NCBI RefSeq assembly: GCF_002155965.1
Contig: NZ_MUMH01000109.1
Span: 1 to 52,217 of the forward strand
DNA length: 52,217 nt
From: Allokutzneria sp. NRRL B-24872
GTDB lineage: Bacteria; Actinomycetota; Actinomycetes; Mycobacteriales; Pseudonocardiaceae
Reading direction: 5' to 3'
The position numbers and the translations under genes were made by a program. Shown here one piece after another: positions 14,200 through 23,826 of this stretch. Position 1 is the stretch's first letter; each line of letters starts with the position of its first letter. The notes beneath the pieces are model-generated. The model saw only the letters and a program-made list of their open reading frames with translations, did no database searches and was not told the origin of the DNA.

Positions 14200-16206
14200 A
14201 TGGGGTACCGCCTCGGCGTCGACGTCGGTGGCACCTTCACCGACGTGCTGCTGGTCGACCAGGCCACCGGCCGCACGTTCCGCGTCAAGACTCCCTCCAC
14301 CCCCGACAACGCCGGGCTCGGCGTGCGCAGGGGCATCGCGCTGGTCTGCGAGCAGGCCGGGATCGCCCCCGGCGAGGTCAGCCAGGTGGTGCACGGCACG
14401 ACGTTGGCCACCAACCTGATCCTGCAGGGCAAGGGCGCGCGGGTCGGCCTGGTGACCACGCACGGCTTCCGCAGGATGCTGCAGATCGCCCGCTCCTACC
14501 TGCCCGGCCCGCTCGCCGGTTGGGTGCAGTGGCCGAAGCCGGAACCGTTGGCGCGCATGGAGAACACCATCGAGGTGGCGGAGCGCGTCGACCCCGAGGG
14601 GCGCGTTGTGCGCCCGCTGGACGTGCAGGGCGCGCGCGAGGCCCTGCGCGGGCTCCGCGGCTCCGGCATCGAGGCGCTGACGATCTCGCTGCTCAACTCC
14701 TACGCCAACGACGTGCACGAGCGGATGCTCGCCGAGGTCGCCGCCGAAGAGCTGCCCGGCCTGCCGATCTCCTTGTCCGCCAGCGTGATCGCCGAGCCCA
14801 AGGAGTACGAGCGCGCGCTCGCCGCCGTCGCCGACAGCTACGTCCGGCCCTCGGTCTCCCGCTACCTCGCCGACCTCGGCGACGTGCTGAGCACGGCGGG
14901 GATCACCGCGCCGCTGTCGATCCTGCGCGGCGACGGCGTGCAGACCATGCCCGACCGCGCCGCCGACCACCCGCTGGGCCTGCTGTTGTCCGGTCCGGTC
15001 GGCGGGGTCGCGGGCGCGAGCTGGTTCGCCGAGCAGTTGGGGCTGCGCGACTTCCTGACCTTCGACATGGGCGGCACCTCCACCGACATCACGTTGGTCC
15101 GCGACGGCCGCCCCCGCCTCGCCAAGCAGGCCATCGTCGGCAAGCTGGAGGTCCGGACCAGCAGTGTCGACGTTCGCAGCGTCGGCGCTGGCGGCGGTTC
15201 GATCGCCTTCGTCGACGAGCAGGGCGACCTGGTCGTCGGTCCCGAGTCCGCCGGAGCGCGGCCCGGCCCGGTCGCCTACGGGCTCGGCGGCGACGAGCCC
15301 ACGGTCACCGACGCGAACGTGCTGCTCGGGCACCTGCCCGGCAAGCTCGCCGGCGGCGAGATCATGCTCGACCGCACCGCCGCGCGCAGGGCGTTGAAGG
15401 GCCTCGCGCACGATCTTGGCATTTCGCGCTCCTTCGAGGCCGCCGAGCAGGTCGTCGAGACCGTCAACGAGAACATGGCCGCCGCGCTGCGCCTGGTCAG
15501 CGTGCGCCAGGGCGCCGAGCCCAAGGACTTCGCGCTGCTCGCCTACGGTGGTGCGGGACCGTTGCACGCCAACGCGATCGGCGTGCTCACCGGCAGCTGG
15601 CCGGTGATCGTCCCGCCCGCTCCTGGCGTGCTGTGCGCGCACGGCGACGCCACCGCAGGCCTGCGCGACGAGGACACTGCAATCGTTCGCCGTCCCCTCG
15701 ATGAAATCGATGACAGTGAGTTCAGGGCGTTGGTCGACGACCTGGAGAAGTCCGTGTGCCACCGCCTGGAAGACCTCGGAGTCACCCGCGCCGAGCAGAC
15801 CCTGTGCCGCTCGGCCGTGCTCCGCTCGGAAGGCCGGGAGGCGCACGTCCAGCTCACTGACGCCCTGCTCGCCTCAGCCGATCCCCTTGGCGCGCTTGGT
15901 TTCCCGCTGTCCGCCGAACTCGTCCGCATCGACCTCGTCGCCCAGGGACCGCGCCTGCACGTCGCGCCCACTGCGCTGCCTCCCGGCGAGGAGGTCCCCG
16001 TGACCGCGCTCGTCGCGCACACCGAGATCTGGCACGGCGGGCGCCCCGTGGACGCGCGCATCTACGATCGGGCGAAACTGTTGGCGGGCAACGTGATCGT
16101 CGGCCCCGCGATCATCGTGGAGATGGACTCCACGACCCTCGTGCTCCCCGAGCACTCCGCCACCGTCCACCCCACCGGCTGCCTCCTCCTCCGCCCGCGC
16201 CCGTAG
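14200..16206 (+). CDS. HyuA-type hydantoinase/5-oxoprolinase large subunit
   Basis: The 668-residue protein shows the two ATP-binding motifs of the family: GVDVGGTFTDVLLVD at the N-terminus and FDMGGTSTDITLVRDG about residue 290, with the ECHR-like VVHGTTLATN near residue 65. HyuA enzymes open hydantoin or oxoproline rings with ATP, normally with a HyuB subunit. No HyuB gene follows: an IS30 element is inserted 18 bases after the stop and the next gene beyond it is an unrelated glycosyltransferase on the other strand. The ATG at 14200 has GAGGAG nearby. It is likely co-transcribed with the GntR gene. Confidence 0.85.
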   Translation: MGYRLGVDVGGTFTDVLLVDQATGRTFRVKTPSTPDNAGLGVRRGIALVCEQAGIAPGEVSQVVHGTTLATNLILQGKGARVGLVTTHGFRRMLQIARSYLPGPLAGWVQWPKPEPLARMENTIEVAERVDPEGRVVRPLDVQGAREALRGLRGSGIEALTISLLNSYANDVHERMLAEVAAEELPGLPISLSASVIAEPKEYERALAAVADSYVRPSVSRYLADLGDVLSTAGITAPLSILRGDGVQTMPDRAADHPLGLLLSGPVGGVAGASWFAEQLGLRDFLTFDMGGTSTDITLVRDGRPRLAKQAIVGKLEVRTSSVDVRSVGAGGGSIAFVDEQGDLVVGPESAGARPGPVAYGLGGDEPTVTDANVLLGHLPGKLAGGEIMLDRTAARRALKGLAHDLGISRSFEAAEQVVETVNENMAAALRLVSVRQGAEPKDFALLAYGGAGPLHANAIGVLTGSWPVIVPPAPGVLCAHGDATAGLRDEDTAIVRRPLDEIDDSEFRALVDDLEKSVCHRLEDLGVTRAEQTLCRSAVLRSEGREAHVQLTDALLASADPLGALGFPLSAELVRIDLVAQGPRLHVAPTALPPGEEVPVTALVAHTEIWHGGRPVDARIYDRAKLLAGNVIVGPAIIVEMDSTTLVLPEHSATVHPTGCLLLRPRP

Positions 16207-16223
16207 TCCTCGCGTTTTGGCTA

Positions 16224-17326
16224 GGCGGTCTCCAGTGGTTGTTGCAACGCCGTGTTGTGGTGGTGTTGTGGCTGGTTGGAGGTGGTTGGGGTGCCGGGTG
16301 CTCGGTTGTCGTTGGAGGAGCGGGAGGAGATCTCGCTGGGGGTGGGGGCGCGGTTGTCGGCTTCGGAGATCGCTCGTCGGATTGGGCGGTCTCCCTCGAC
16401 TGTGTGTCGGGAGTTGGCGGCGAATCGGAGGTGGGTGAATCGTCGCGGGTGGTGGATTGGGCGGTCGTATCGGGCGGTGAAGGCGCATCGGGAGGCGGGG
16501 GTGCGGGCGCGGCGGCCTCGGCCGGGCAAGCTGGCCACCCATGACGCGTTGCGGTTGCTGGTGGCGGTGTTGTTGGGGGCGGGCTGGTCCCCGCGGCAGA
16601 TCAGCGTCATGCTGAAGCGGATGTTCGCCGATGACGAGGGCATGCGCGTGTCACACGAGACGATCTATCTCGGTGTGTATGAGTCTCTGTTCGTGCAGGG
16701 CCGGGGCGAGCTGCGCAAGACCCTCTCCCGGTTGTTGCATACCGGCCGCACGCGCCGGAAACCGTTGGGCCGCAATGATAATCGGGGCACGATCCCCGAT
16801 ATGGTCAACATCTCCGATCGTCCCGCTGAAGTCGAGGATCGGGCGGTGTTCGGGCACTGGGAGGGTGATCTGCTGCTGGGCGCGCCGGGCAAGGGGGCGG
16901 TGATCACCCTGGTCGAGCGGGCTTCCCGGTTCGTGCTGCTGGCCCCGCTACCAGGACAGCACACCGCCGAGATCGTCAGTGCCGAGCTGGCCCGGATGAT
17001 CACGACCCTGCCCGAGACCCTGCGCCGGTCGCTGACCTGGGACCAGGGCAAAGAAATGGCCCGGCACGCCGAGTTCACCGTCGCTACCGGGCTGCCGGTC
17101 TACTTCTGCGACCCGCACTCACCCTGGCAACGCGGCTCGAATGAGAACACCAACGGCCTACTCCGTCGGTTCTGGCCCAAAGGCAGCGACTTCCGTGACC
17201 TCACCCACGCCGACTGCGCCCGCATCGCCTGGCTGCTCAACACCCGCCCCCGCCAGACCCTCGGATGGGACAATCCCGCCCAGGCCCTGAACAATGCCCT
17301 CGTTGCAACAGCCACCTGAGACCACC
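16224..17326 (+). mobile_element. Complete IS30-family insertion sequence
   Basis: The 1103-base element is bounded by 26-base imperfect inverted repeats: 16224-16249 begins GGCGGTCTCC and 17301-17326 reads as GGTGGTCTCA on the other strand, 22 of 26 positions agreeing and the inner ends identical (TGTTGCAACG). A CTA triplet flanks it on both sides (16221-16223 and 17327-17329), a likely target duplication. One transposase gene fills the element, with an uninterrupted frame, so it may still be active. Confidence 0.9.
16291..17319 (+). CDS. IS30-family transposase
   Basis: The 342-residue protein has an N-terminal HTH (LSASEIARRIGRSPSTVCRE) and a DDE catalytic domain: the first Asp in FGHWEGDLLLG, the second in LTWDQGKEM, and the Glu in NENTNGLLRRFWPKG, all typical of IS30. 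The GTG at 16291 follows GGAGG at a good distance; an upstream start at 16252 would place the N-terminus almost in the inverted repeat. The last codons run into the right inverted repeat. No frameshift is seen. Confidence 0.92.
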   Translation: MPGARLSLEEREEISLGVGARLSASEIARRIGRSPSTVCRELAANRRWVNRRGWWIGRSYRAVKAHREAGVRARRPRPGKLATHDALRLLVAVLLGAGWSPRQISVMLKRMFADDEGMRVSHETIYLGVYESLFVQGRGELRKTLSRLLHTGRTRRKPLGRNDNRGTIPDMVNISDRPAEVEDRAVFGHWEGDLLLGAPGKGAVITLVERASRFVLLAPLPGQHTAEIVSAELARMITTLPETLRRSLTWDQGKEMARHAEFTVATGLPVYFCDPHSPWQRGSNENTNGLLRRFWPKGSDFRDLTHADCARIAWLLNTRPRQTLGWDNPAQALNNALVATAT

Positions 17327-17414
17327 CTACGTGTTGTGATTTGCGAGCGCTCTCATTCGCAACAACGTGACAAAACGCGAAACCTGGCCGGGTGCGGAGG
17401 TGCGAAGACCTGGG

Positions 17415-18491
17415 TCAGGGGGCGGCGCGGCGGTAGGCGGAGACGGTGAGTTCGGCGCAGCGGCGCCAGGTGAACTCGGCGGCACGGGTGCGGCGGGCGG
17501 CGAGGGTGGCGGCGTCGGCGGAAGCCTTGACGACGGTCTCCAGCGCGTCGGTCAACGCCTCGACATCGCCGACGGGGACGTGCATCGCCTGTCCACCAGC
17601 GACTTCGCGCAGCGACGGCACGTCGGAGCACACGACGGGCACGCCGCACGCGAGCGCTTCGAGCACGGGCAGGCCGAAACCCTCGTCGCGGGACGGCAGG
17701 ACCAGGGCGGACGCCCCGGCCACCACGCGGCGCAGGTCGAGCTCGGACAGGTAGCCGGTGCGGATCACGTCGCCGTCCACGCGCGCGGCACCGGGACCGG
17801 CGAGCACGAGCGGCGGCAGCGCGGCACTGGCACCGTGCGCCTTCAACAGGTTCGGCAAGCCCTTGCGGGGGTTCTCCGCGCCGACGTAGAGCACGTAGCT
17901 CTCCGGCAGCTTCAGCCGCCTGCGCAGCGGAAGGCTCGGGGCCTGGGCCACGAACCACGCGGGGTCGACGCCGAGCGGAGTCACGACGATCTTGTCCGTG
18001 GGCACGCGGAGCCGTTCGTGCACGACGTCGGCGACGGCCTGGGTCGGCGTGACGATCACGGCGGCGCGCTTGGCGGAGACGCGGACCAGCTCGGGCAGGT
18101 CGCTCTCCACCTGGGACAGTTCGTCCGCCGCGTCGAGGAACGCCAGGTCGTGGATGGTCAGCACGCCGCCCGCCCGCAGTGACGGCGGCAGCACGAAGTT
18201 GGTGCCGTGCACGACATCCGTGGTCCCGGCGAACAGCTCGATCGGCGGGAGCGAGGACTTCAGCCAGCACGCGCGCAGCGCCCGCGCGGGCACCGGCAGA
18301 CCGCGAGCCTTCACGCCGTGCGGCACGACGGTGCGCAGCTGCCGCCAGCCCCGCGTGGTGAAGGCCACCGCGCGGACCTGGACCTCGGCCATCGACGCCA
18401 GCTCCTCAGCCAGCGCGGAGGTGTAGCGGCCGACGCCCGTCCGGTCGCCCAGCAACGGGTTTCCGTCCAGCAGGACCCGCAAGACAGCCAT
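17415..18491 (-). CDS. Glycosyltransferase family 4-type protein
   Basis: The 358-residue GT-B enzyme has the family features GVGRYTSALAEEL at the N-terminus, a middle VLYVGAENPRKGLPNLLKA segment and the donor-binding EGFGLPVLEALACG motif with its two glutamates. It transfers a sugar from an NDP-sugar donor; donor and acceptor are unknown. The ATG at 18489-18491 overlaps the stop of the upstream glycosyltransferase as TGATG, which favours it over the TTG one codon earlier and suggests coupled translation. The gap after the gene up to the IS element (17327-17414) holds only an interrupted inverted repeat. Confidence 0.88.
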   Translation of the reverse strand: MAVLRVLLDGNPLLGDRTGVGRYTSALAEELASMAEVQVRAVAFTTRGWRQLRTVVPHGVKARGLPVPARALRACWLKSSLPPIELFAGTTDVVHGTNFVLPPSLRAGGVLTIHDLAFLDAADELSQVESDLPELVRVSAKRAAVIVTPTQAVADVVHERLRVPTDKIVVTPLGVDPAWFVAQAPSLPLRRRLKLPESYVLYVGAENPRKGLPNLLKAHGASAALPPLVLAGPGAARVDGDVIRTGYLSELDLRRVVAGASALVLPSRDEGFGLPVLEALACGVPVVCSDVPSLREVAGGQAMHVPVGDVEALTDALETVVKASADAATLAARRTRAAEFTWRRCAELTVSAYRRAAP

Positions 18492-20971
18492 CAACGGCCC
18501 CGCAATCTCTCACGCACCAGTCGGCGCAGACGCCCGGAGGCGCGCTTGGCGACCTCGGCGGCTCCACCGGCTTCGAGGTATTCCTTCACCAGGGTGACGT
18601 CCCTGCGCACGCGCTGCGCCACCCCGACCGGCAGCACGGCGGGCGCCGGAGCACCCGTCCTGCGGTCGGCGGCGGGAAGCGGGTTGCGGCAGAACTCCAC
18701 GAGCGGTGCCAACACCTGCTCCCAGGTGAACCGCTCCCGCACCACGGCGATGTTCTCCGAGCACCGCGCGGCGAACTCCGCGTCGTAGAGCACCTTCTCC
18801 AACGCGTCGGCCAGCGCCTGCGGGTCCTCGGCCGGGACGACCAGGCCGAGCCCTTCGGTGCGCACCATGTCGGCGAACGCGTCGCCGTCGGTGGTGATGA
18901 TCGGCAGCCCGGCCCACAGGTAGTCCAGCGTCCTGGTGCGGAACGCGAAGGTCGTCTCCACGTGCTCGTAGTGCGTGGTGACGCCGCAGTTCGCGTCCAG
19001 CAGCCAGTTCTGCCGCTCGTCGTAGGGCACCCAGCCCTCGTTGAAGAACACGTGCCGCCCCACGATGTCCAGCTGCTCAGCGAGCCGCCGGGTCTGGGTG
19101 GCCATGTCCATCTCGGGGACGTCGGGGTTCGGGTGGCGCATGCCGAGGAAGCAGAGCTTCACGTCGTTCCGCTTGTGCCGCAAGCGATCCACCGCGTTGA
19201 CCAGGGTCAGCGGGTCGAACCAGGAGTAGACGCCGCCCGCCCAGAGGATGACCTTGTCGTACTCGCCGACACCGTCCACAGTGGACCGAAGTCCCGGGCC
19301 GGTGCGCTCCGCGGGCTTGGCGGACAGGCCGAAAGGCGAGACCGCGAGCAGGGAGCGCACGGTCGGGTCGGCGTCGTAGAGCATCGGCGTGAGCCGCCCG
19401 ATCGCGCCGAGGTGGCCCAGCCACAGGTGCCGCTGCCGCTCCGAGGCGCAGAGGAAGAAGTCGCCGCGCTCCAACTGGTTGCTCAGCACAGTGGTGACCA
19501 CGTCGACCACGTGCGCGCGCTGGCCCGGGTCGAGGTCCTTGCCCTGCTCCAGCTGCTCCAGGTGCATCGGGTCGTAGACGTCGCAGACCAGGACCTGCTC
19601 GGAGGTCTTGAGCCACGGCAGCATCTCCAGCACGTGGCCCTGCAGCACGATCACGTCCGCCCACGGCGTCTGCTCGTGCATCTTCGCCGGGGGGATGTAG
19701 CGCACCGGGAACGGCGCTTCCGGCGGCTGGCAGTGCTTGTTCAGCGTGACCAGGCGGACCTCGTGCTCGCGGCCCAGCACCTCGGCCATGTTCCACGCGC
19801 GGATCGCCGGACCGGCCATCTTCTTCGAGATCGAGTCGGCGGTGATCACCATGATCTTGCGCGGACGGCCGTAGATCTCGTCAACGCCAAGGGTTTCCAC
19901 CAGCGCGTCGTGCGCGAGCAGGTACGGGATCTCCGGCGACGCGCGCTCCATCGCGTTGCGCATCAACGGGAGCAGGTCCCGGTCGGAGCGGCGCCGCGCC
20001 TTCTGCTCGACCTCGCGGGAAGCCTTGAGCGACGGCATCATCTCGACGAACCGGTCGATCGCCAGCACCCCGGCGAGGGTGATCCTGGGGACCTCGACCG
20101 GGGCCGTCAGGTCGGCGCCCTCGGGCTTGCGGGTGATCTCCAGCTGCTCCGGGTCGACGCCGCCGCGCGCGGTCGCCCTGCGCACGGTCAGCGCGAGCGC
20201 GGCGGGCAGCGCCTTCGCCAGCGTCTCGTCCTCGACGTTCTTGTAGAGCGCCGCGAGCGCGTTGCGCTCCAACAGGTAGGCCTCACGCGAATTGTCCACA
20301 GTGGACATCGACGCGTGGTGCCGGTGGTAGGCGAGGCAGCGCGGCTCGAAGCGGACGCGCCAGCCGCGCAGGTTCATCCGCCAGCCGAGGTCGACGTCCT
20401 CGTAGAACATGAAGAAGCGCTCGTCGAAGCCGCCCAGCTCGCGGAAGACCTCCGCGCGCACGAACAGCGAGGAGCCGGTGCCGAAGAGCACGTCCTTGGC
20501 CACGTCGTGGCTGCCGTCGTCCGGCTGACCGCCGTGCAGCTTGTAGCCCGCGCCGTACCAGGACAGCCCGCCGTCGACGAAGTCGATCTTCTCGCCGTCC
20601 CAGTCGAGCACCTTGCCCGCGACCGCGCCGATCGTGCGGTCCGCCGCCAGCACCGCGACCGCCGCGCGCGCCCAGTTCCGGTGCGGGCGGGCGTCGTTGT
20701 TCAGGAAGGCCAGCACCTGGCCCTTGGCGTGCTGGACGCCGAGGTTGCAGCCGCCCGCGAAGCCCAGGTTGGCCGGGGCCTGCACCAGCCGAACACCCGG
20801 CTCGGCGCGCAGCCGCTCGGCGGAGCCGTCGCCCGAGGCGTTGTCGACGCAGATGACGTCCAGCTGGTCGCTCGGGTAGTCCAGGTCCGTGCGCAGCGCG
20901 CGCACGCAGGTGAGGGTGTCCTCGACCCCGCGGTAGTTGACCACCACCACGGAGACCTTGGGCGTGAGCAC
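18491..20971 (-). CDS. Two-domain glycosyltransferase, GT2 fused to GT4
   Basis: The 826-residue protein has an N-terminal GT2 domain (VSVVVVNYRGVEDTLTCVRA, CVDNASGDGS, NLGFAGGCNLG, FMFYEDVDLGWRM) up to about residue 250, a linker of about 120 residues, and a C-terminal GT-B domain (IMVITADSISKKMAGPAIRA, KVILWAGGVYSWFDP, LDYLWAGLPIITTDG). Such fusions build repeating or decorated surface polysaccharides; two successive sugar transfers by one protein are likely. There are no membrane segments. It is the first gene of a two-gene minus-strand unit with the GT4 gene at 17415. Two copies of the GTCCACAGTGGAC palindrome lie inside it (19274, 20294). Confidence 0.88.
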   Translation of the reverse strand: MLTPKVSVVVVNYRGVEDTLTCVRALRTDLDYPSDQLDVICVDNASGDGSAERLRAEPGVRLVQAPANLGFAGGCNLGVQHAKGQVLAFLNNDARPHRNWARAAVAVLAADRTIGAVAGKVLDWDGEKIDFVDGGLSWYGAGYKLHGGQPDDGSHDVAKDVLFGTGSSLFVRAEVFRELGGFDERFFMFYEDVDLGWRMNLRGWRVRFEPRCLAYHRHHASMSTVDNSREAYLLERNALAALYKNVEDETLAKALPAALALTVRRATARGGVDPEQLEITRKPEGADLTAPVEVPRITLAGVLAIDRFVEMMPSLKASREVEQKARRRSDRDLLPLMRNAMERASPEIPYLLAHDALVETLGVDEIYGRPRKIMVITADSISKKMAGPAIRAWNMAEVLGREHEVRLVTLNKHCQPPEAPFPVRYIPPAKMHEQTPWADVIVLQGHVLEMLPWLKTSEQVLVCDVYDPMHLEQLEQGKDLDPGQRAHVVDVVTTVLSNQLERGDFFLCASERQRHLWLGHLGAIGRLTPMLYDADPTVRSLLAVSPFGLSAKPAERTGPGLRSTVDGVGEYDKVILWAGGVYSWFDPLTLVNAVDRLRHKRNDVKLCFLGMRHPNPDVPEMDMATQTRRLAEQLDIVGRHVFFNEGWVPYDERQNWLLDANCGVTTHYEHVETTFAFRTRTLDYLWAGLPIITTDGDAFADMVRTEGLGLVVPAEDPQALADALEKVLYDAEFAARCSENIAVVRERFTWEQVLAPLVEFCRNPLPAADRRTGAPAPAVLPVGVAQRVRRDVTLVKEYLEAGGAAEVAKRASGRLRRLVRERLRGR

Positions 20972-21112
20972 GCTCCTGGCTCCTTCCGGCCGTGCCGTTC
21001 GAGGGCATAAGCCTGCCCTATCCGGCGTTGATCAGTACGGGGGCCGGGTGCAACGCCAGGTGATCTGGCGCTCACCGTATGGTGACCTGCGCACCCAGGT
21101 AGGGAGGCAGTG

Positions 21113-21703
21113 ATGGGCCAGCTTCGGATCCGGCCGCTGCACAAGCTGTCGGATGACCAGTTCGATGTCGTCCAGGACATCTTTGAGCAGGCATATCCCG
21201 ACTGGCTGCGGTTGTCCATCGACGAGCTCGACGGCGGGAAGGGCTCCGATCGGATCGCCGTCGCCGGGATGTTCGGCGAGGAGCCGGTGGGCTTCGCGGC
21301 CGTCCGCGTGCTCCCCCGATCGGGTTGGACTTTCCTCAGGTACTTCGCGATCGCGGGCGACCGCAGGCGCGAAGGGCTCGGCAGGCGCATGTGGACCGAG
21401 CTGACCGAGTACCTCGCGGTCAACGTCGCCCCGCGCCGCCTGCTGTGGGAGGCGCAGCTGCCCGAGCGCGCCGCCCCCGGGTCGCCGCAGCACGAAGCGC
21501 GCAGCACCGCGCTGGCCTTCTACGAGTCCATCGGCGGCGAGGTGCTGCCGGTGCACGACTACGTGATGCCGACGACGCTCGGGCTGCCCGCCGAGCCGAT
21601 GCTGCTGATGGCGCTCGACCCGACCAGTCCGGTGAAGGACCCGAACGGCCTGGTCAAGGCGTTGCTGTCGGAGCACTACGGCGTCGAGCGCTACGAGGTC
21701 TGA
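21113..21703 (+). CDS. GNAT family N-acetyltransferase
   Basis: The 196-residue protein has the acetyl-CoA binding motif in AIAGDRRREGLGRRMWTEL (R-x-x-G-x-G/A type) and a late family strand around LAFYESIGGEVLPV. The acceptor is unknown; its place between sugar transferases does not prove a sugar role. The ATG at 21113 follows GGGAGG; a GTG one codon earlier is possible. Its 3' end overlaps the convergent glycosyltransferase by 13 bases. It starts 141 bases from the divergent GT2-GT4 gene. Confidence 0.82.
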   Translation: MGQLRIRPLHKLSDDQFDVVQDIFEQAYPDWLRLSIDELDGGKGSDRIAVAGMFGEEPVGFAAVRVLPRSGWTFLRYFAIAGDRRREGLGRRMWTELTEYLAVNVAPRRLLWEAQLPERAAPGSPQHEARSTALAFYESIGGEVLPVHDYVMPTTLGLPAEPMLLMALDPTSPVKDPNGLVKALLSEHYGVERYEV

Positions 21704-22590
21704 CCGGCCCACCGCGCCCAGACCTCGCGCCGCCGCGCGGAGGTCGCGAAGCGCCGCGTTCTCGGCAGGCGGAGCAGCACCTCGCCGAGCACGCGCAGCC
21801 GCAGCCGGACGGAGAAGTTCAGCGCGTCCGGCCGTGACCTGCGCAGCGGCAGCACGAGCGTCAGCGCCGCGAACTTCGCGAGCTGCCGCAACGCGATCGG
21901 TGTCGGAGCGCAGCGCAGCAGCATGAGCAGGCGGTTCCGCTCGTTCCACAGGTGGAAGCTCCGCGAACCGGGCTGCGTGCTCACGCCGTGCAGGTGGAGT
22001 GCGCGCGCACTCGGAGCTGCGACGATCTCGTGCCCGTCGAGCCGGAGCCGCCACGCGGTGTCGGTGTCCTCGTAGTAGCAGAAGAAGCCCGCCGGAACGC
22101 CGCCGATCGCGCGGAGGACTCGCGTTCGCAGCAGCACCGCTCCGCCGCAGAAACCAAAGACTTCTTCGGTTTCCCGGTCGACGTCCGCGCCGTGGCCGTC
22201 GTGGGTCAGGCGCACCCCGGTCGACTGCACCGCTCCGCCCGGGGTGAGCAGGACCGAGCTGGCCGCCGCCGCGCGCGGGCTCGCGTCGAGCGCGTTTTCA
22301 AGTGCTCCCAACCATCCGGGCTCGGGCGCGGCGTCATCGTTGAGCCAGGCGACGAACTCCGTGCGCACACGGGGCAGTGCCGCCGCGATCCCGCCCGCGT
22401 AGCCGACGTTCTTGTTGAGCCGCAACACCTCCACGTCGCGCAGCAGCTCGGCGGTGCCGTCGTCGGACGCGTTGTCCACCACGAGTGTCCTGTGTGGACG
22501 ATCCTGGGCGCGGAGGGCGGCGAGGCACGCCTCGATGTGCTCGCGCCCCCGCCACGTCACGACGACCACCGTGCTCCGCACACCGCCCAC
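21691..22590 (-). CDS. Glycosyltransferase family 2 protein
   Basis: The 299-residue GT-A enzyme shows STVVVVTWRGREHIEACLAA at the N-terminus, the VVDNASDDGT motif, the metal-binding WLNDDAAPEP and the YYEDTDTAWRL acceptor-side motif, as in rhamnosyl and related transferases of the WbbL type. The C-terminal 70 residues are basic and hydrophobic, possibly membrane-associating. It faces the GNAT gene and is divergent from the GT4 gene at 22608, with only 17 bases between the two start codons, so their promoters must overlap neighbouring coding sequence. Confidence 0.88.
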   Translation of the reverse strand: MGGVRSTVVVVTWRGREHIEACLAALRAQDRPHRTLVVDNASDDGTAELLRDVEVLRLNKNVGYAGGIAAALPRVRTEFVAWLNDDAAPEPGWLGALENALDASPRAAAASSVLLTPGGAVQSTGVRLTHDGHGADVDRETEEVFGFCGGAVLLRTRVLRAIGGVPAGFFCYYEDTDTAWRLRLDGHEIVAAPSARALHLHGVSTQPGSRSFHLWNERNRLLMLLRCAPTPIALRQLAKFAALTLVLPLRRSRPDALNFSVRLRLRVLGEVLLRLPRTRRFATSARRREVWARWAGQTS

Positions 22591-22607
22591 CCTGGGAAAG
22601 TACCCGC

Positions 22608-23735
22608 ATGCCGGAGTTGGTTGTGGTGGCGGAGCAGTTGCTGGCGCCCGTGCCTGGCGGGACCGCGCGGTACACCAGGGAGCTGGTGCGCGCGCTCGCC
22701 GTGACCGCGCCCGAGAACTGGGAGGTCAGCACCGTCGTCGCACGGCACGCCGACCCGGGCCCCGCGATCGTCCCCGGCGTGAACGGGCCGCGCGTGCTCA
22801 GCCTGCCCAGGAGGGCGCTGACCGCCGCGTGGGAGCGCGGATTGCCGTTGTGGCCGGGCGGCGACTCCGTGCACGCACCAACCCCTCTGGCGCCTGCGCG
22901 GGCGAAGCTCGGCCGGAGCCTCGTCGTCACCGTGCACGACACCGTCCCTTGGACTCATCCCGAGACGCTGACCAGGCGTGGAGCGAGCTGGCACCAGCGC
23001 ATGATCACGCGTGCCGTTTCACGTGCTGACGCGATCGTCGTGCCGACCGCCGCCGTCGCTGATGATCTTCGCCGCCACGCGCCGGGCTCGGTGGACGTCC
23101 AGGTGATCGGCGAAGGCGTTCCGGCGAGTCTGCGTGCGCCGTCCGAAGCTGTCCGCGAAGCCGTTGTGCGGCGCCTCGACGTGCCGCGCCGCTATGTGCT
23201 GGCAGTGGGCACTGTTGAGCCGCGCAAGGGGCTTGACGTGCTGATCAAGGCGCTGGCCGATGTCGCGGACGTTCCGCTGCTCGTCGTTGGCGCGCAAGGT
23301 TGGGGCGGCGTCGACCTGACGGCGCTCGCGCGTGCCGCGGGACTGGAAACCGGGCGGGTGCGGCACCTCGGCGCGGTGTCCGACGCGGATCTCGGAGTGC
23401 TGCTGCACGGGGCTTCGGTTCTCGTCGCTCCGAGCCAGGCCGAAGGGTTCGGACTGCCCGTGCTCGAAGCCATGGCGGCCGGGGTTCCCGTGGTCCACTC
23501 CGACGCGCCCGCGCTGGTCGAGGTGGCTGGCGGAGCCGGGATCTCCGTGCCCAGGAACGACTCCGGTGCCCTGGCCGTCGCTCTGCGCACCGTGCTGACC
23601 GATCCGGCTCGGGCGGGGGAGATGATCGAGGCGGGCAGGCTGCGCGCGCAGGACTACAGCTGGGAGAACGCGGCGCAGTTGGCTTGGCAAGTGCACCAGC
23701 GGTGCTACGCGGCCGCGCGGGCGAAGATCACCTGA
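22608..23735 (+). CDS. Glycosyltransferase family 4-type protein
   Basis: The 375-residue GT-B enzyme has GGTARYTRELVRAL near the start, VLAVGTVEPRKGLDVLIKAL in the middle and the EGFGLPVLEAMAAGVPVV donor motif. The family and layout match its neighbours at 17415 and 23827, so the three are probably related by duplication. The ATG at 22608 was preferred because the 41 codons before it run antisense through the 5' end of the divergent GT2 gene. Confidence 0.87.
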   Translation: MPELVVVAEQLLAPVPGGTARYTRELVRALAVTAPENWEVSTVVARHADPGPAIVPGVNGPRVLSLPRRALTAAWERGLPLWPGGDSVHAPTPLAPARAKLGRSLVVTVHDTVPWTHPETLTRRGASWHQRMITRAVSRADAIVVPTAAVADDLRRHAPGSVDVQVIGEGVPASLRAPSEAVREAVVRRLDVPRRYVLAVGTVEPRKGLDVLIKALADVADVPLLVVGAQGWGGVDLTALARAAGLETGRVRHLGAVSDADLGVLLHGASVLVAPSQAEGFGLPVLEAMAAGVPVVHSDAPALVEVAGGAGISVPRNDSGALAVALRTVLTDPARAGEMIEAGRLRAQDYSWENAAQLAWQVHQRCYAAARAKIT

Positions 23736-23826
23736 TCAGGTCTTTGATCGTCTTCCCCTGGTTCCGGCCGCATCCGAATCCCGGAATGCCGACGTGTGCG
23801 AGCGCGAGCGGGATTAGGCTACCCGG

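Noticed and set aside
14095-15846. A 583-codon minus-strand frame over hyuA
   Set aside because: It is antisense to a well-supported HyuA gene and its composition is that of a shadow frame.
18962-21010. A 682-codon plus-strand frame over the GT2-GT4 gene
   Set aside because: It runs antisense to conserved glycosyltransferase domains and shows no domain of its own.
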